Assembly: GCF_035621475.1 (NCBI RefSeq)
Contig: NZ_CP141799.1
Coordinates: 2,158,501-2,222,500 of the forward strand
Origin: Pseudomonas paeninsulae
GTDB taxonomy: Bacteria; Pseudomonadota; Gammaproteobacteria; Pseudomonadales; Pseudomonadaceae
Reading direction: 5' to 3'
Length of the DNA: 64,000 nt
Shown: positions 27,891 to 38,780 of the stretch, piece after piece
Position numbering within the stretch: position 1 is the stretch's first letter
Layout: every line of letters begins with the position of its first letter
The notes under the pieces: model-generated
Told to the model about the DNA's origin: nothing
Databases searched by the model: none
The model's input: only the letters and a program-made list of their open reading frames with translations
Translations under genes and position numbers: made by a program

Positions 27891-29120
27891 TCAGCCGGCA
27901 GGGGATGGATCGGCATGCCTGGGCAGCCCCAAGGAAATCAGCGCGGCGAGCAGGACGAAGGCCGAGGAAATCCACAGGCAGGCTTGCAGGCCATAAGCCT
28001 GATAGACCCAGCCTGACAGCAGGGTGCCGAGCAGGCGGCCCAAGGCGTTGGACATGTAATAGAAGCCCACGTCCAGCGACACGCCGTCTTCCTTGGCGTA
28101 ACTGACGATCAGGTAGCTGTGCAGCGAGGAGTTCACCGCGAACACCGCACCGAACACCAGCAGGCCGCCGAGCAGCACCCACTGCACCGACAAGTCGCTG
28201 TGCAAGCCCAGGGCAATGGCGGCCGGCAGGCCTGCCAGCGAGGCGGCCCAGACAAATGCGGCGCGCCCATCCGGTACCTGGCCGCGGGCCTTGCCGGTTA
28301 TGGCTGGAGCGCAGGACTGAACGATGCCGTAGCCGATCACCCAGACCGCGAGAAAACCGCCGACCATCCAGAAATTCCAACCCAAAACACTGGACAGGTA
28401 CACCGGCAGCGCCACCACGAACCAGACATCGCGCGCGCCGAACAAAAACAGCCGTGCGGCCGACAGGATATTGATCGCCCGGCTTTTCGAGAGGATGTCG
28501 CGGAACCTGGGTTTAGCCTTGGCCTTGCCCAGGTCCTTTTTCAGCAGCAGCAAACTGGCCAGCCAGATCAGCGCCAGCAACGCGGCCATCACTACTAGCG
28601 CACCGCGAAAATCGAGCAGGGCGAGCAGGGCGCCACCGAGGAAAAAGCCGACGCCCTTGAGCGCATTCTTCGAGCCGGTGAGCAGCGCCACCCATTTGTA
28701 CAAGGTGCTTTGCTGGCTGTCCGGTACCAGCAGTTTGATCGAGCTCTTGGCGCTCATCTTATTCAGGTCTTTGGCGATACCCGACATGGCCTGAGCACCC
28801 ATCACCCAGGGGATGGTCAGCCAGGGGGGCGGTACCGTGAGCATCAGCAGGGCGGCCACCTGCAAGCCCAGGCCGATATTCATGGTGCGGTTCAGGCCCA
28901 GGCGCGCGCCCAGATAACCGCCGACCAGGTTGGTGATCACGCCGAAAATTTCATAGAACAGAAACAGTGCGGCGATCTGCAGCGGCGTATAGCCGAGGCT
29001 GTGGAAATGCAGCACCACCAGCATGCGCAACGCGCCGTCGGTGAGGGTGAAGGCCCAGTAGTTACCGGTCACCAGCAGGTATTGGCGGACTTCTGGAGCG
29101 AGGCGGGACAAAGCGTGCAT
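27891..29120 (-). CDS. arsJ: Organoarsenical efflux MFS transporter ArsJ
   Basis: ArsJ exports 1-arseno-3-phosphoglycerate, which GAPDH makes from arsenate and glyceraldehyde-3-phosphate; the ester then breaks down outside, giving net arsenate resistance. The 409-residue product has about 12 membrane helices and family sequences VTGNYWAFTLTDGALRMLVV and MSGIAKDLNKMSAKSSIK. ATG 29120 (MHALSRLAPEV) fits the family; ATG 29141 adds seven residues. It follows the GAPDH gene on the same strand, with a REP-like element between them. Confidence 0.93.
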   Translation of the reverse strand: MHALSRLAPEVRQYLLVTGNYWAFTLTDGALRMLVVLHFHSLGYTPLQIAALFLFYEIFGVITNLVGGYLGARLGLNRTMNIGLGLQVAALLMLTVPPPWLTIPWVMGAQAMSGIAKDLNKMSAKSSIKLLVPDSQQSTLYKWVALLTGSKNALKGVGFFLGGALLALLDFRGALVVMAALLALIWLASLLLLKKDLGKAKAKPRFRDILSKSRAINILSAARLFLFGARDVWFVVALPVYLSSVLGWNFWMVGGFLAVWVIGYGIVQSCAPAITGKARGQVPDGRAAFVWAASLAGLPAAIALGLHSDLSVQWVLLGGLLVFGAVFAVNSSLHSYLIVSYAKEDGVSLDVGFYYMSNALGRLLGTLLSGWVYQAYGLQACLWISSAFVLLAALISLGLPRHADPSPAG

Positions 29121-29173
29121 ATTGATTCTGCAAAGGAACATGAATGTGCAGGGCGGATATGCCTCTGCGATTA

Positions 29174-29250
29174 GTGGGAGGGGCTTTAGCCGCGATCAGT
29201 GCGATGCCAGTCGCGGTTAAAGCGGAATGCCGCCCAGCCCCTCCCGCAAG
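29174..29250. repeat. REPIN-like inverted REP doublet
   Basis: GTGGGAGGGGCTTTAGCCGCGA is followed by the near inverse TCGCGGTTAAAGC and by an inverted GGGAGGGGCT arm. The unit lies between the GAPDH gene and arsJ, and may uncouple their mRNA levels. Confidence 0.65.
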
Positions 29251-29261
29251 TGAGTACTCAG

Positions 29262-30266
<1,005 letters not shown>

Positions 30267-30297
30267 GTGTCGATGTCCTTGTAGCAGTGATTAGGCG

Positions 30298-30435
30298 CTA
30301 TGCGGCGCAAACATGATGATCGCCATCGCCACATATGCGTGGCTGGTAACTAAGCGTCAGCTTGCCGTCGAGTCTCTCCAGCATCGGCAGTTCGACCAAT
30401 TGCTCATCCAGGTTGGGCAGGTGGTCGTCATCCAT
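30298..30435 (-). CDS. Putative small protein of the ars operon (45 aa, Cys/His-rich tail)
   Basis: The ORF encodes 45 residues starting MDDDHLPNLDEQLVEL and ending ICGDGDHHVCAA, with a Cys-x4-His-His-x-Cys cluster that could bind metal or metalloid. GGAG lies 7 nt before the ATG. It lies between arsR (31 nt upstream) and the GAPDH gene (31 nt downstream) on the same strand. I know no family for it; it may also be a chance ORF. Confidence 0.45.
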   Translation of the reverse strand: MDDDHLPNLDEQLVELPMLERLDGKLTLSYQPRICGDGDHHVCAA

Positions 30436-30466
30436 CAATTCACTCCAGTCGCGTAGCGACACGGTT

Positions 30467-30823
30467 TCAGCAGCAGGCGACGAGGCGCTCGGGTCGCTCG
30501 CCCATGCCGTCGAGGCGCTTGGCGTCAGGGCTGAGCCAGTGCTGGTTGGCACCCAGGGTGGCGTCCAGTACGGCGATCACCCAGCCCGGCAGGTTGGGGT
30601 GCAGGCGGTAGTACACCCATTGACCTTGCCGGCGATCCGCCAGCAACCCGCAGCTGCGCAATTGCGCCAGGTGACGGGAGACCTTGGGCTGGCTTTCGTC
30701 AAGCGCGTAAGTCAGCTCGCAGACGCAGAGTTCCTGCTCAGCCGTGATCAGCAGCATCAGGCGTATGCGGGTTTCATCGGCCAGGCACTTGAAGACGCTG
30801 GTCGGGGTCAGGTGTGCTGCCAT
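30467..30823 (-). CDS. arsR: ArsR family metalloregulator
   Basis: The 118-residue winged-helix repressor has the arsenic site ELCVCEL (Cys33, Cys35) and the recognition helix QPKVSRHLAQLR. Two more cysteines end the protein (VACC). As(III) binding should release it from its operator and open the arsR-GAPDH-arsJ operon. ATG 30823 gives the normal ArsR length; the longer open frame to 31132 is not needed. Confidence 0.92.
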   Translation of the reverse strand: MAAHLTPTSVFKCLADETRIRLMLLITAEQELCVCELTYALDESQPKVSRHLAQLRSCGLLADRRQGQWVYYRLHPNLPGWVIAVLDATLGANQHWLSPDAKRLDGMGERPERLVACC

Positions 30824-31150
30824 TGCGGGTCTCAACGTTTGCTTCCACCTTGATGCACTCATCACCAGCCGTGGCAGATTTAGCGCACCGGTTGATGAGG
30901 CGCTCGCGCTCAACGACGTGTATTTCGTCGACCAATTTGTGGCCTGGTCGCGCAGGATAACAGCGCATGAACTCGGTTGGTCATCACGCGACTCACGATA
31001 TGCGGTTTGGCGAATATACGTATAGCCGCATGTGCCGTAAAGCCCGGCAGGCTTCCAGGTGTTCGCCATTTTACGGTTCGCCAGCGCACGTGGCAGGTAT
31101 AGTGCGAGCAGTGAACAGTTGTCCTCCTCCAATTTTGCTCAAGCCCCCCT
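30824..31150. promoter_or_regulatory. Divergent region between arsR and the ModE-like gene
   Basis: This 327-bp stretch has no supported gene. It should hold the ars promoter and operator. A perfect 10-bp palindrome TATACGTATA lies at 31015-31024 and a GTTGA / TCAAC inverted pair at 30891-30914; either could be a regulator site. Neither matches a consensus I can state with confidence. Confidence 0.4.
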
Positions 31151-31513
31151 ATGCACCGACTCGACCTGAAAATTCGCCTGCACTGTGGCGCCGATATCGC
31201 CATCGGCCCGGGCAAGGCCGACTTGCTCGACGCCATCCGGCAAACCGGTTCGATCAGTGCGGCCGCGCGCAGTTTGGGCATGTCTTACCGCCGCGCCTGG
31301 CTGCTGGTGGAAACCATGAATCGCTGTTTTCAGGAGCCCCTGGTGACCACGCTGGCGGGCGGACGCCATGGCGGCGGCACCCAGTTGACCGAAATGGGCG
31401 TGCGGGTGCTGCAGCGCTACCGTGAACTCTGTGCACAGGCATTGGCCGCCGTGCAGGATGGCCTGGATGATCTTGGCACCTTGCTGGCGGATCCCACGGC
31501 TGCGACCCGCTAG
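31151..31513 (+). CDS. ModE-like winged helix-turn-helix regulator (DNA-binding domain only)
   Basis: The 120-residue protein matches the N-terminal domain of ModE: KADLLDAIRQTGSISAAARSLGMSYRRAWLLVETMN, and a wing with GGRHGGGTQLTEMG. The molybdate-binding (TOBE/MOP) C-terminal domain is missing, as in many short ModE-like proteins. It is divergent from the ars operon. Its target is unknown; molybdate transport genes are not in the window. Confidence 0.88.
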   Translation: MHRLDLKIRLHCGADIAIGPGKADLLDAIRQTGSISAAARSLGMSYRRAWLLVETMNRCFQEPLVTTLAGGRHGGGTQLTEMGVRVLQRYRELCAQALAAVQDGLDDLGTLLADPTAATR

Positions 31514-31717
31514 CCAGAGCCCGGCAGTCGCCTACTGGCGCCAGGCTTTGCCGCTGAACTATTTTCAGTTGTATTCGGTCGGATAGAGTGCTGGCAAGCA
31601 TCGAGTCTTGCTCGCTCATTCGTCTTTCACCGGCCTGTCCAGGCGGCTGGAGACTGGTTAAGCCCACGTTGCGCGGTCAGTACCGCCGGGCGCGGTTATC
31701 TTCTGGAGATATCGATC

Positions 31718-32272
31718 ATGCGGAACATTACCAAGTTATTCGCGGTATCCGCCTGCACGTTGATGCTGTCGGGGCTGGTTGCACCTGAATTCAATCCGTT
31801 CGTTGGCTCCGCTTATGCTCAAGGTGGCGGTGGCGGTGGCGGTGGCGGTGACGGTGGCGGAGGAGGTGGAGGCGGCGGTGGCGGTGCAGGCGGGGGTGGC
31901 GCAGGAGGTGGCGGCGCTGGTGGAAATGGCGGTGGCGCGGGCGGCCATGCTGGCGCCAATGGCGGCGGTACAGATGGTTCTGGCGGTTTAGGTCTCGGTC
32001 GAGACCATTCGGCGGCCGGGTTTGGGGCGGCCAATGGCAAGGCCGAAGCCAGTCGCAGCGACAATCGTGGAGCCACCACCTCGGCTGTGGCCAAGTCCGA
32101 TGAAACCACCGGCCTGGCCAAAGCCATGGCAGTGGTCGCCAGCACGCCAGCGGCGCTGGCGGCGGCCCTGGGCCTGCAGAGCGCGGCCGACAAGCAGGCC
32201 GCCAGGGACCTTGCCGATGAGTCGGCAATTGAGGGCCACGTTGACGCAGAGGCCGAGGTCGAGGTCGAGTAA
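31718..32272 (+). CDS. Secreted glycine-rich protein of unknown function
   Basis: The 184-residue protein has a Sec signal peptide (probable cleavage after SAYA, residue 34), then a tract of about 60 residues dominated by glycine (36-94) with scattered Ala, Asn and Asp. A helical Ala-rich region follows (about 95-165), and the end is acidic (EAEVEVE). It resembles structural or surface glycine-rich proteins. I do not recognise a family. The repetitive GGT/GGC codons make this a slippage-prone gene. Confidence 0.7.
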   Translation: MRNITKLFAVSACTLMLSGLVAPEFNPFVGSAYAQGGGGGGGGGDGGGGGGGGGGGAGGGGAGGGGAGGNGGGAGGHAGANGGGTDGSGGLGLGRDHSAAGFGAANGKAEASRSDNRGATTSAVAKSDETTGLAKAMAVVASTPAALAAALGLQSAADKQAARDLADESAIEGHVDAEAEVEVE

Positions 32273-32698
32273 ACCCAGAGCGCGGCCAGACCTTTGCAAC
32301 AGCCCGGCCCTTGGCCGGGCTGTTGCATTTCAGGGGGGGCAGCCGGTCGCCCGGCGACTTCCATGCCCAGCCCATCGACCTCTGGCCGCCAGACAGGCTG
32401 ACTGTCAATCCGCCACAATCCGCGCTGCCGGCGCTCGAACAGGGTCGTGAATGCGGCCGTGGTTCTTCTTTTTTAGCGCCCTGTCACCCGTCATGACTAC
32501 CGGTTCAACGCTGGGCGAGATGCCTCGTCATGCGGCCTGCCTGTCCTGCAGGCAGGTAGACCAGGCGCAGATGATGATCAAGGCCGGTGCGGTTGCACGA
32601 CGGTCTGCGAGGCGCGTTGCCTGCGCCTGTCGCCAGGAAACCGTCCACGGCCGCTTGGGTCTAACCTGACAGGTATAGCCTGCAAGAGGGCCTACGCG
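32273..32698. other. 426-bp intergenic region
   Basis: It holds a terminator-like hairpin (32296-32326) and a second hairpin CCTGCCTG / CAGGCAGG (32536-32556). A 72-codon ORF at 32451 has no ribosome site and no recognisable product. I support no gene here. Confidence 0.5.
32296..32326 (+). terminator. Strong hairpin after the glycine-rich gene
   Basis: A 14-bp perfect stem GCAACAGCCCGGCC / GGCCGGGCTGTTGC with a 3-nt loop, 23 nt after the stop. It lacks a good T-run, so it may terminate only partly. Confidence 0.6.
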
Positions 32699-33040
32699 AT
32701 GAAGCTGCGCTATCTGTTGTCTCTCGGTTTGCTGTTGCCGCTGGCCGCCTGCACTCTGCACGTCGATGGGGGGCGCGGGTACGCGCCGCCTCCGCACTAC
32801 TCACCGCCGGCCCAGGTTGAGTGGCGCTGGGATCCAGATCTCGATGTCTTTGTGGTGCTCGGCTGGCCGCACCTGTATTACCGGGATCGGTTCTATTACC
32901 GCTGGCACGATCATGATGGCTGGTACTGGTCCGACCGCTACGATGGCGGCTGGAGCCGGGGAAACAAGCGTTTGCCACCTGGGCTGGGCAAAAAGTACGG
33001 CAAACAGCGGCGTTCCTATGGTGGCGGCGGGGGCTATTAG
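32699..33040 (+). CDS. Aromatic-rich small lipoprotein
   Basis: The 113-residue protein has lipobox LAAC (Cys18). The mature part is rich in Tyr, Trp, His and Arg (YYRDRFYYRWHDHDGWYW) and ends in a basic, Gly/Tyr-rich tail. Short YXWH-type lipoproteins of this kind occur in many proteobacteria without known function. There is no clear operon partner. Confidence 0.7.
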   Translation: MKLRYLLSLGLLLPLAACTLHVDGGRGYAPPPHYSPPAQVEWRWDPDLDVFVVLGWPHLYYRDRFYYRWHDHDGWYWSDRYDGGWSRGNKRLPPGLGKKYGKQRRSYGGGGGY

Positions 33041-33216
33041 CGGGCGCTGAGCGTGTTTGCTGACGGCCTTTGGCCGCTCTCCCGATAGGCGGCGGTGCAT
33101 CGCGTCTGCAGAGGTTTGCAGGGGTGCTAGCGTTCACATGCGGGCGTCGGTTGTTGCGCCGACCCTGCCAGGCATACTTCCTGCGCATCGCTCAGCCAGT
33201 CATGGAGGTGATCGTC

Positions 33217-35319
<2,103 letters not shown>

Positions 35320-35454
35320 AGGAGTGCCCGGTAACCTAAGTGGCGGGGCAAAACAAATCGCTGCAGTCTGTCGATTCGCGCAATAGGCGTTCGACTACTG
35401 GGCAGACACCACGCCACTTGCCGCGTGGCTGTGTGCCTGAATGGAGGGACGACG

Positions 35455-35880
35455 ATGCGTTTTATGGTGATAGTCAAGGCAACCGCAGACTCTGAAGCCG
35501 GGGTGATGCCCAGCGAAGAGTTGCTGGCGGCCATGGGGCGCTACAACGAGGAACTGCTCGAGGCGGGCGTGATGCTCGCCGGCGAGGGCTTGCAACCCAG
35601 TGCCAAGGGCGCGCGGGTGAAGTTTTCCGGCAGCCAGCTCAGCGTGACCGACGGTCCCTTCATGGAAACCAAGGAACTGATCGCCGGTTTCTGGATCTTC
35701 CAGGTAGCTTCATTGCAAGAATGCATTAAGTGGGTGCAGCGCTGTCCTAACCTCATGCCCGGCGAGTCGGAAATCGAGATTCGTCAGCTATTCGACGCCG
35801 AAGATTTTGGCGCCGAATTCACCCCCGAGTTGCGCGAGCAGGAAGCCCGTATACGCGCGCGTATCGACCTTCACGACTGA
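35455..35880 (+). CDS. YciI/DGPF-domain protein
   Basis: The 141-residue protein of the dimeric alpha/beta-barrel YCII family carries the DGPFMETKELIAGFWIF signature. Such proteins are often encoded with ECF sigma factors or PhnB-like proteins; their enzymatic role is unclear. GGAGGGA lies 5 nt before ATG 35455. A VOC-family gene follows 11 bp downstream. Confidence 0.88.
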   Translation: MRFMVIVKATADSEAGVMPSEELLAAMGRYNEELLEAGVMLAGEGLQPSAKGARVKFSGSQLSVTDGPFMETKELIAGFWIFQVASLQECIKWVQRCPNLMPGESEIEIRQLFDAEDFGAEFTPELREQEARIRARIDLHD

Positions 35881-35891
35881 GGAGAGTTTTT

Positions 35892-36308
35892 ATGAAAATC
35901 AATGCCTACCTGACGTTCGACGGCCAATGCGAGGCCGCTTTCAACTTCTACGCCGAGTGCCTGGGTGGCACCCTGGAAATGATGCGCTACGCGCAAAGCC
36001 CGGACGTCGGCGACATTCCGGCGGAGTTCCACCAGCGCATCATGCATGTCTGCCTGACGGTGGGCGACCAGCTGCTGATGGCCTCCGACAGCACCCCGCA
36101 ATGCCCGTACGAAGGCATCAAGGGCTGTTCGATTTCGCTGCAGGTGGACAATGTGCCCGAAGCCGAGCGTCTGTATGCCGCGCTGTCTGCTCAGGGTTCG
36201 GTGCAGATGGAGCTGCAGCAGACCTTCTGGGCCACGCGCTTCGCCATGCTCACCGACCGCTTCGGCGTGTCCTGGATGATCAATTGCACGGTGAGCCAGA
36301 TGGACTGA
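35892..36308 (+). CDS. PhnB-like VOC superfamily protein
   Basis: The 138-residue protein of the glyoxalase/bleomycin-resistance fold opens MKINAYLTFDGQCEAAFNFY and ends DRFGVSWMINC, both typical of PhnB-like proteins. GGAGAG precedes the ATG. It is probably cotranscribed with the YciI-like gene. Substrate unknown. Confidence 0.88.
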   Translation: MKINAYLTFDGQCEAAFNFYAECLGGTLEMMRYAQSPDVGDIPAEFHQRIMHVCLTVGDQLLMASDSTPQCPYEGIKGCSISLQVDNVPEAERLYAALSAQGSVQMELQQTFWATRFAMLTDRFGVSWMINCTVSQMD

Positions 36309-36420
36309 GTTTCCGGGCACATGGGTGCGCACCCGACGGGATATTGCGATCCGCAGGATGCGCCGTGCGCCCCGGGGATGACCCGGAGCTGGTGCAAGCA
36401 AACGCTTTGCTGCGCATGCC

Positions 36421-38682
36421 TTAGCCGGTCAGCGTCAGCACTGCTTGTGGCTGTTCAGCCGGTTCGGCTACGCCGGCGAGGAATTCATCGCCCCAGCGAC
36501 GGATGTCGTTGTAGTTGACGATATCGAACAGTTCGCGCAGGCGCGCCTGAGCTTCGGTCTTGGGCATGTTCAGCGCCAGGTAGCAGACTTGCGCCAGATC
36601 CGCGGTGTCGTGCGGATTGGTCAGCAGCGCGCCCTTGAGCTCGGCGGCGGCGCCAGCGAACTCCGAGAGTGCCAGCACACCATGGCCTTCGAGCAGGCCC
36701 TGGGTGGCGACGAACTCCTTGGCCACCAGGTTGAGGCCGTCGCGCAGTGGGGTGATCCACATTACGTCGGCCATGGCGTACCAGGCCACCACTTGATCGA
36801 ACGGGAAACTGCGGAAGAAGAACTGTACTGGGGTCCAGCCGATGTGGGCGAAGCGTCCGTTGATGCGGCCTACGGCTTGCTCGATCTGCGCTTGCAGTTC
36901 GTCATAAATGGTCATTTCACTGGCAGCCGGTACGCAGATGCTGACCAGGGTGACCTTACCCAGCAGCTCCGGGTTGTCCTCCAGCAGGCGCTCGAAGGCC
37001 TTGAGTTTTTCCAGGATGCCCTTGGTGTAGTCGAGGCGTTCCACCGATAGGATCAGTTTCAGGCCGCTGAGTTCTTTGCGCAGGTTGGCCATCTGCTCCT
37101 GAATCTTCGGTTGCGCCAGGGCGCTGCTGATCCGCCCCATATCCAGGCCGACCGGGTGTGCGCCTAGTTTGACGATGCGACTGCCGGTGTCGACGGCGGT
37201 GGTCATGCGCTCCAGGCCCACGGCGCAGCCATAGGTGATGAAGCGCGGGGCGCAATTCTGCCGGCTAACGGTTTGCAGCGGAGTCACGCCGCGTGCCACG
37301 TCGACGAAGTTCTCCACCTGACGCGGGATGTGAAAGCCGATGTAATCGCATTGCAGCAGGCTGCCGATGATCTGCTTGCGCCACGGTAGTACGTTGAACA
37401 CGTCCGCCGAGGGGAAATAGGTGTGGTGGAAGAAGGCGATGCGCAGATCCGGGCGCAACTCGCGCAGATAGCCGGGCACCATCCACAGGTTGTAGTCATG
37501 TAGCCAGACGATGGCCCCTTCGGCGGCTTCCAGTGCAGTGCGCTCGGCGAAGGCGCGGTTGACCTTGAGGAACACCTGCCAGTCGTCTTCGTTGAAGGTG
37601 GCGCGTTCCCAGAAGGTGTGCAGGGTCGGCCAGAAGGCTTCCTTGGAGAAGCGCTTGTAGAAGATGTCGACCTCTTCCTTGCTCAGTTTGACCCTGGCGG
37701 CCTTGAGCTTGGGGTAGCGCTCGGCGTCTACGGTGGTGTGGATGTCGAAGGTTTCATCACCTTCCTCATGCACGGCCCAGGCGACCCAGGAGCCAGGGCG
37801 ACCGTCGCCGAAAAAACTCAGCAGGGTGGGGATGATGCCGTTCGGCGAGGTCGGGCGGCGGCGTTGCAGTTTGCCGTCGACGCGGTGTTCTTCATAGGGC
37901 AGGCGGTGGTAGACCATCACCAACTCCGACTTGCCGGGTGCGGCGGCGATACGCCGTTCGGCGGCGATACCGTGCTCGCCGAGGTAACCGAAGTGGGCGA
38001 ACGCCTGGAGAATTCCGCCGCAACCGGAGCGGCTGGCGTGCAGCGTGCGCGAGTGCGTCTCGGTAGCTTGCAGCAGATCGGCTTCCGAATCGCCGACGCA
38101 GACACTGTTGAAGTCACCGTTGAGCATGCTCAGGTCGTTGAAGCTGTCGCCAGCGGCCAGCACCTGATCATTGTCCAGCTCCAGCCAGTCAACCAGGGCT
38201 TGCAGGCTGCTGCCTTTGTTGACGCCCTGAGGCAGGAAGTCGAGAAAGCGTTCGGCCGAATAGAGCAGGTCGCAGCCGAGCGATTGGGCGGCGGCAAGCA
38301 GGGCCGGATTGGCGGCCTCTTCCGGCGTGCAGAAGTAGGAACAACGGCGCATCTGCGGCACGTCCTGGCGCTCCAGAGCGAAGCCTTCGATGGCACTGGC
38401 AACCTGGCTCTCGCCGGGCCAGAGCGCATCGACCATGCTTTGCAGCGGCTGGATTGGCTGCAGGGTGTCGCCGTGAGTAAAGCTGGCGCCGACATCGGAG
38501 ATGATGAAGTCCGGCTGTGGCAGGGTTGGGTCGGCCAGCAGGGGCAGTACCGACTCCAGGCTGCGGCCGGTGACGTAGGCCAGTTGGATTTCCGGGTGGG
38601 CGGCGATGATTTGATAAAGGCTTAAACGATCCTCGGGGTCACCGGCGAGAAAGGTTCCATCGAGATCGGTGGCAAGTAACAT
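36421..38682 (-). CDS. ggpPS: Glucosylglycerol-phosphate synthase/phosphatase fusion (GgpPS)
   Basis: The 753-residue protein has an N-terminal HAD phosphatase domain (about 1-245; nucleophile Asp6 in DLDGT, GDSFNDLSML later) fused to a GT20 glycosyltransferase domain (about 260-740; HDYNLWMVPGYL, SVERLDYTKGI, LRDGLNLVAKEF). This HAD-first order is that of GgpPS of Stenotrophomonas and Pseudomonas, which makes the osmolyte glucosylglycerol from ADP-glucose and glycerol-3-phosphate. OtsA/OtsB-type trehalose synthesis is the alternative. AGGAG 7 nt before ATG 38682 decides the start. Confidence 0.82.
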   Translation of the reverse strand: MLLATDLDGTFLAGDPEDRLSLYQIIAAHPEIQLAYVTGRSLESVLPLLADPTLPQPDFIISDVGASFTHGDTLQPIQPLQSMVDALWPGESQVASAIEGFALERQDVPQMRRCSYFCTPEEAANPALLAAAQSLGCDLLYSAERFLDFLPQGVNKGSSLQALVDWLELDNDQVLAAGDSFNDLSMLNGDFNSVCVGDSEADLLQATETHSRTLHASRSGCGGILQAFAHFGYLGEHGIAAERRIAAAPGKSELVMVYHRLPYEEHRVDGKLQRRRPTSPNGIIPTLLSFFGDGRPGSWVAWAVHEEGDETFDIHTTVDAERYPKLKAARVKLSKEEVDIFYKRFSKEAFWPTLHTFWERATFNEDDWQVFLKVNRAFAERTALEAAEGAIVWLHDYNLWMVPGYLRELRPDLRIAFFHHTYFPSADVFNVLPWRKQIIGSLLQCDYIGFHIPRQVENFVDVARGVTPLQTVSRQNCAPRFITYGCAVGLERMTTAVDTGSRIVKLGAHPVGLDMGRISSALAQPKIQEQMANLRKELSGLKLILSVERLDYTKGILEKLKAFERLLEDNPELLGKVTLVSICVPAASEMTIYDELQAQIEQAVGRINGRFAHIGWTPVQFFFRSFPFDQVVAWYAMADVMWITPLRDGLNLVAKEFVATQGLLEGHGVLALSEFAGAAAELKGALLTNPHDTADLAQVCYLALNMPKTEAQARLRELFDIVNYNDIRRWGDEFLAGVAEPAEQPQAVLTLTG

Positions 38683-38780
38683 GCGCAGTCTCCTATGCAG
38701 TTGACGCGCCGACATGGGCCGACGTGCAAAGTGTTGGGTGGACTCGCCTCACGGCGGTCACCTCTTTTGTTGGGCAGAAG

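Noticed and set aside
30824..31132. N-terminal extension of ArsR
   Set aside because: The frame is open to 31132, but the ATG at 30823 gives the standard ArsR length and the extension has no family similarity.
31800..31990. Possible tandem repeat or CRISPR-like array
   Set aside because: The repetitive GGT/GGC runs are the glycine codons of the secreted protein; there are no regularly spaced repeats with unique spacers.
32451..32669. 72-codon ORF in the gap before the aromatic-rich lipoprotein
   Set aside because: No ribosome site, biased Arg/Ala composition, and it crosses a hairpin; not supported as a gene.
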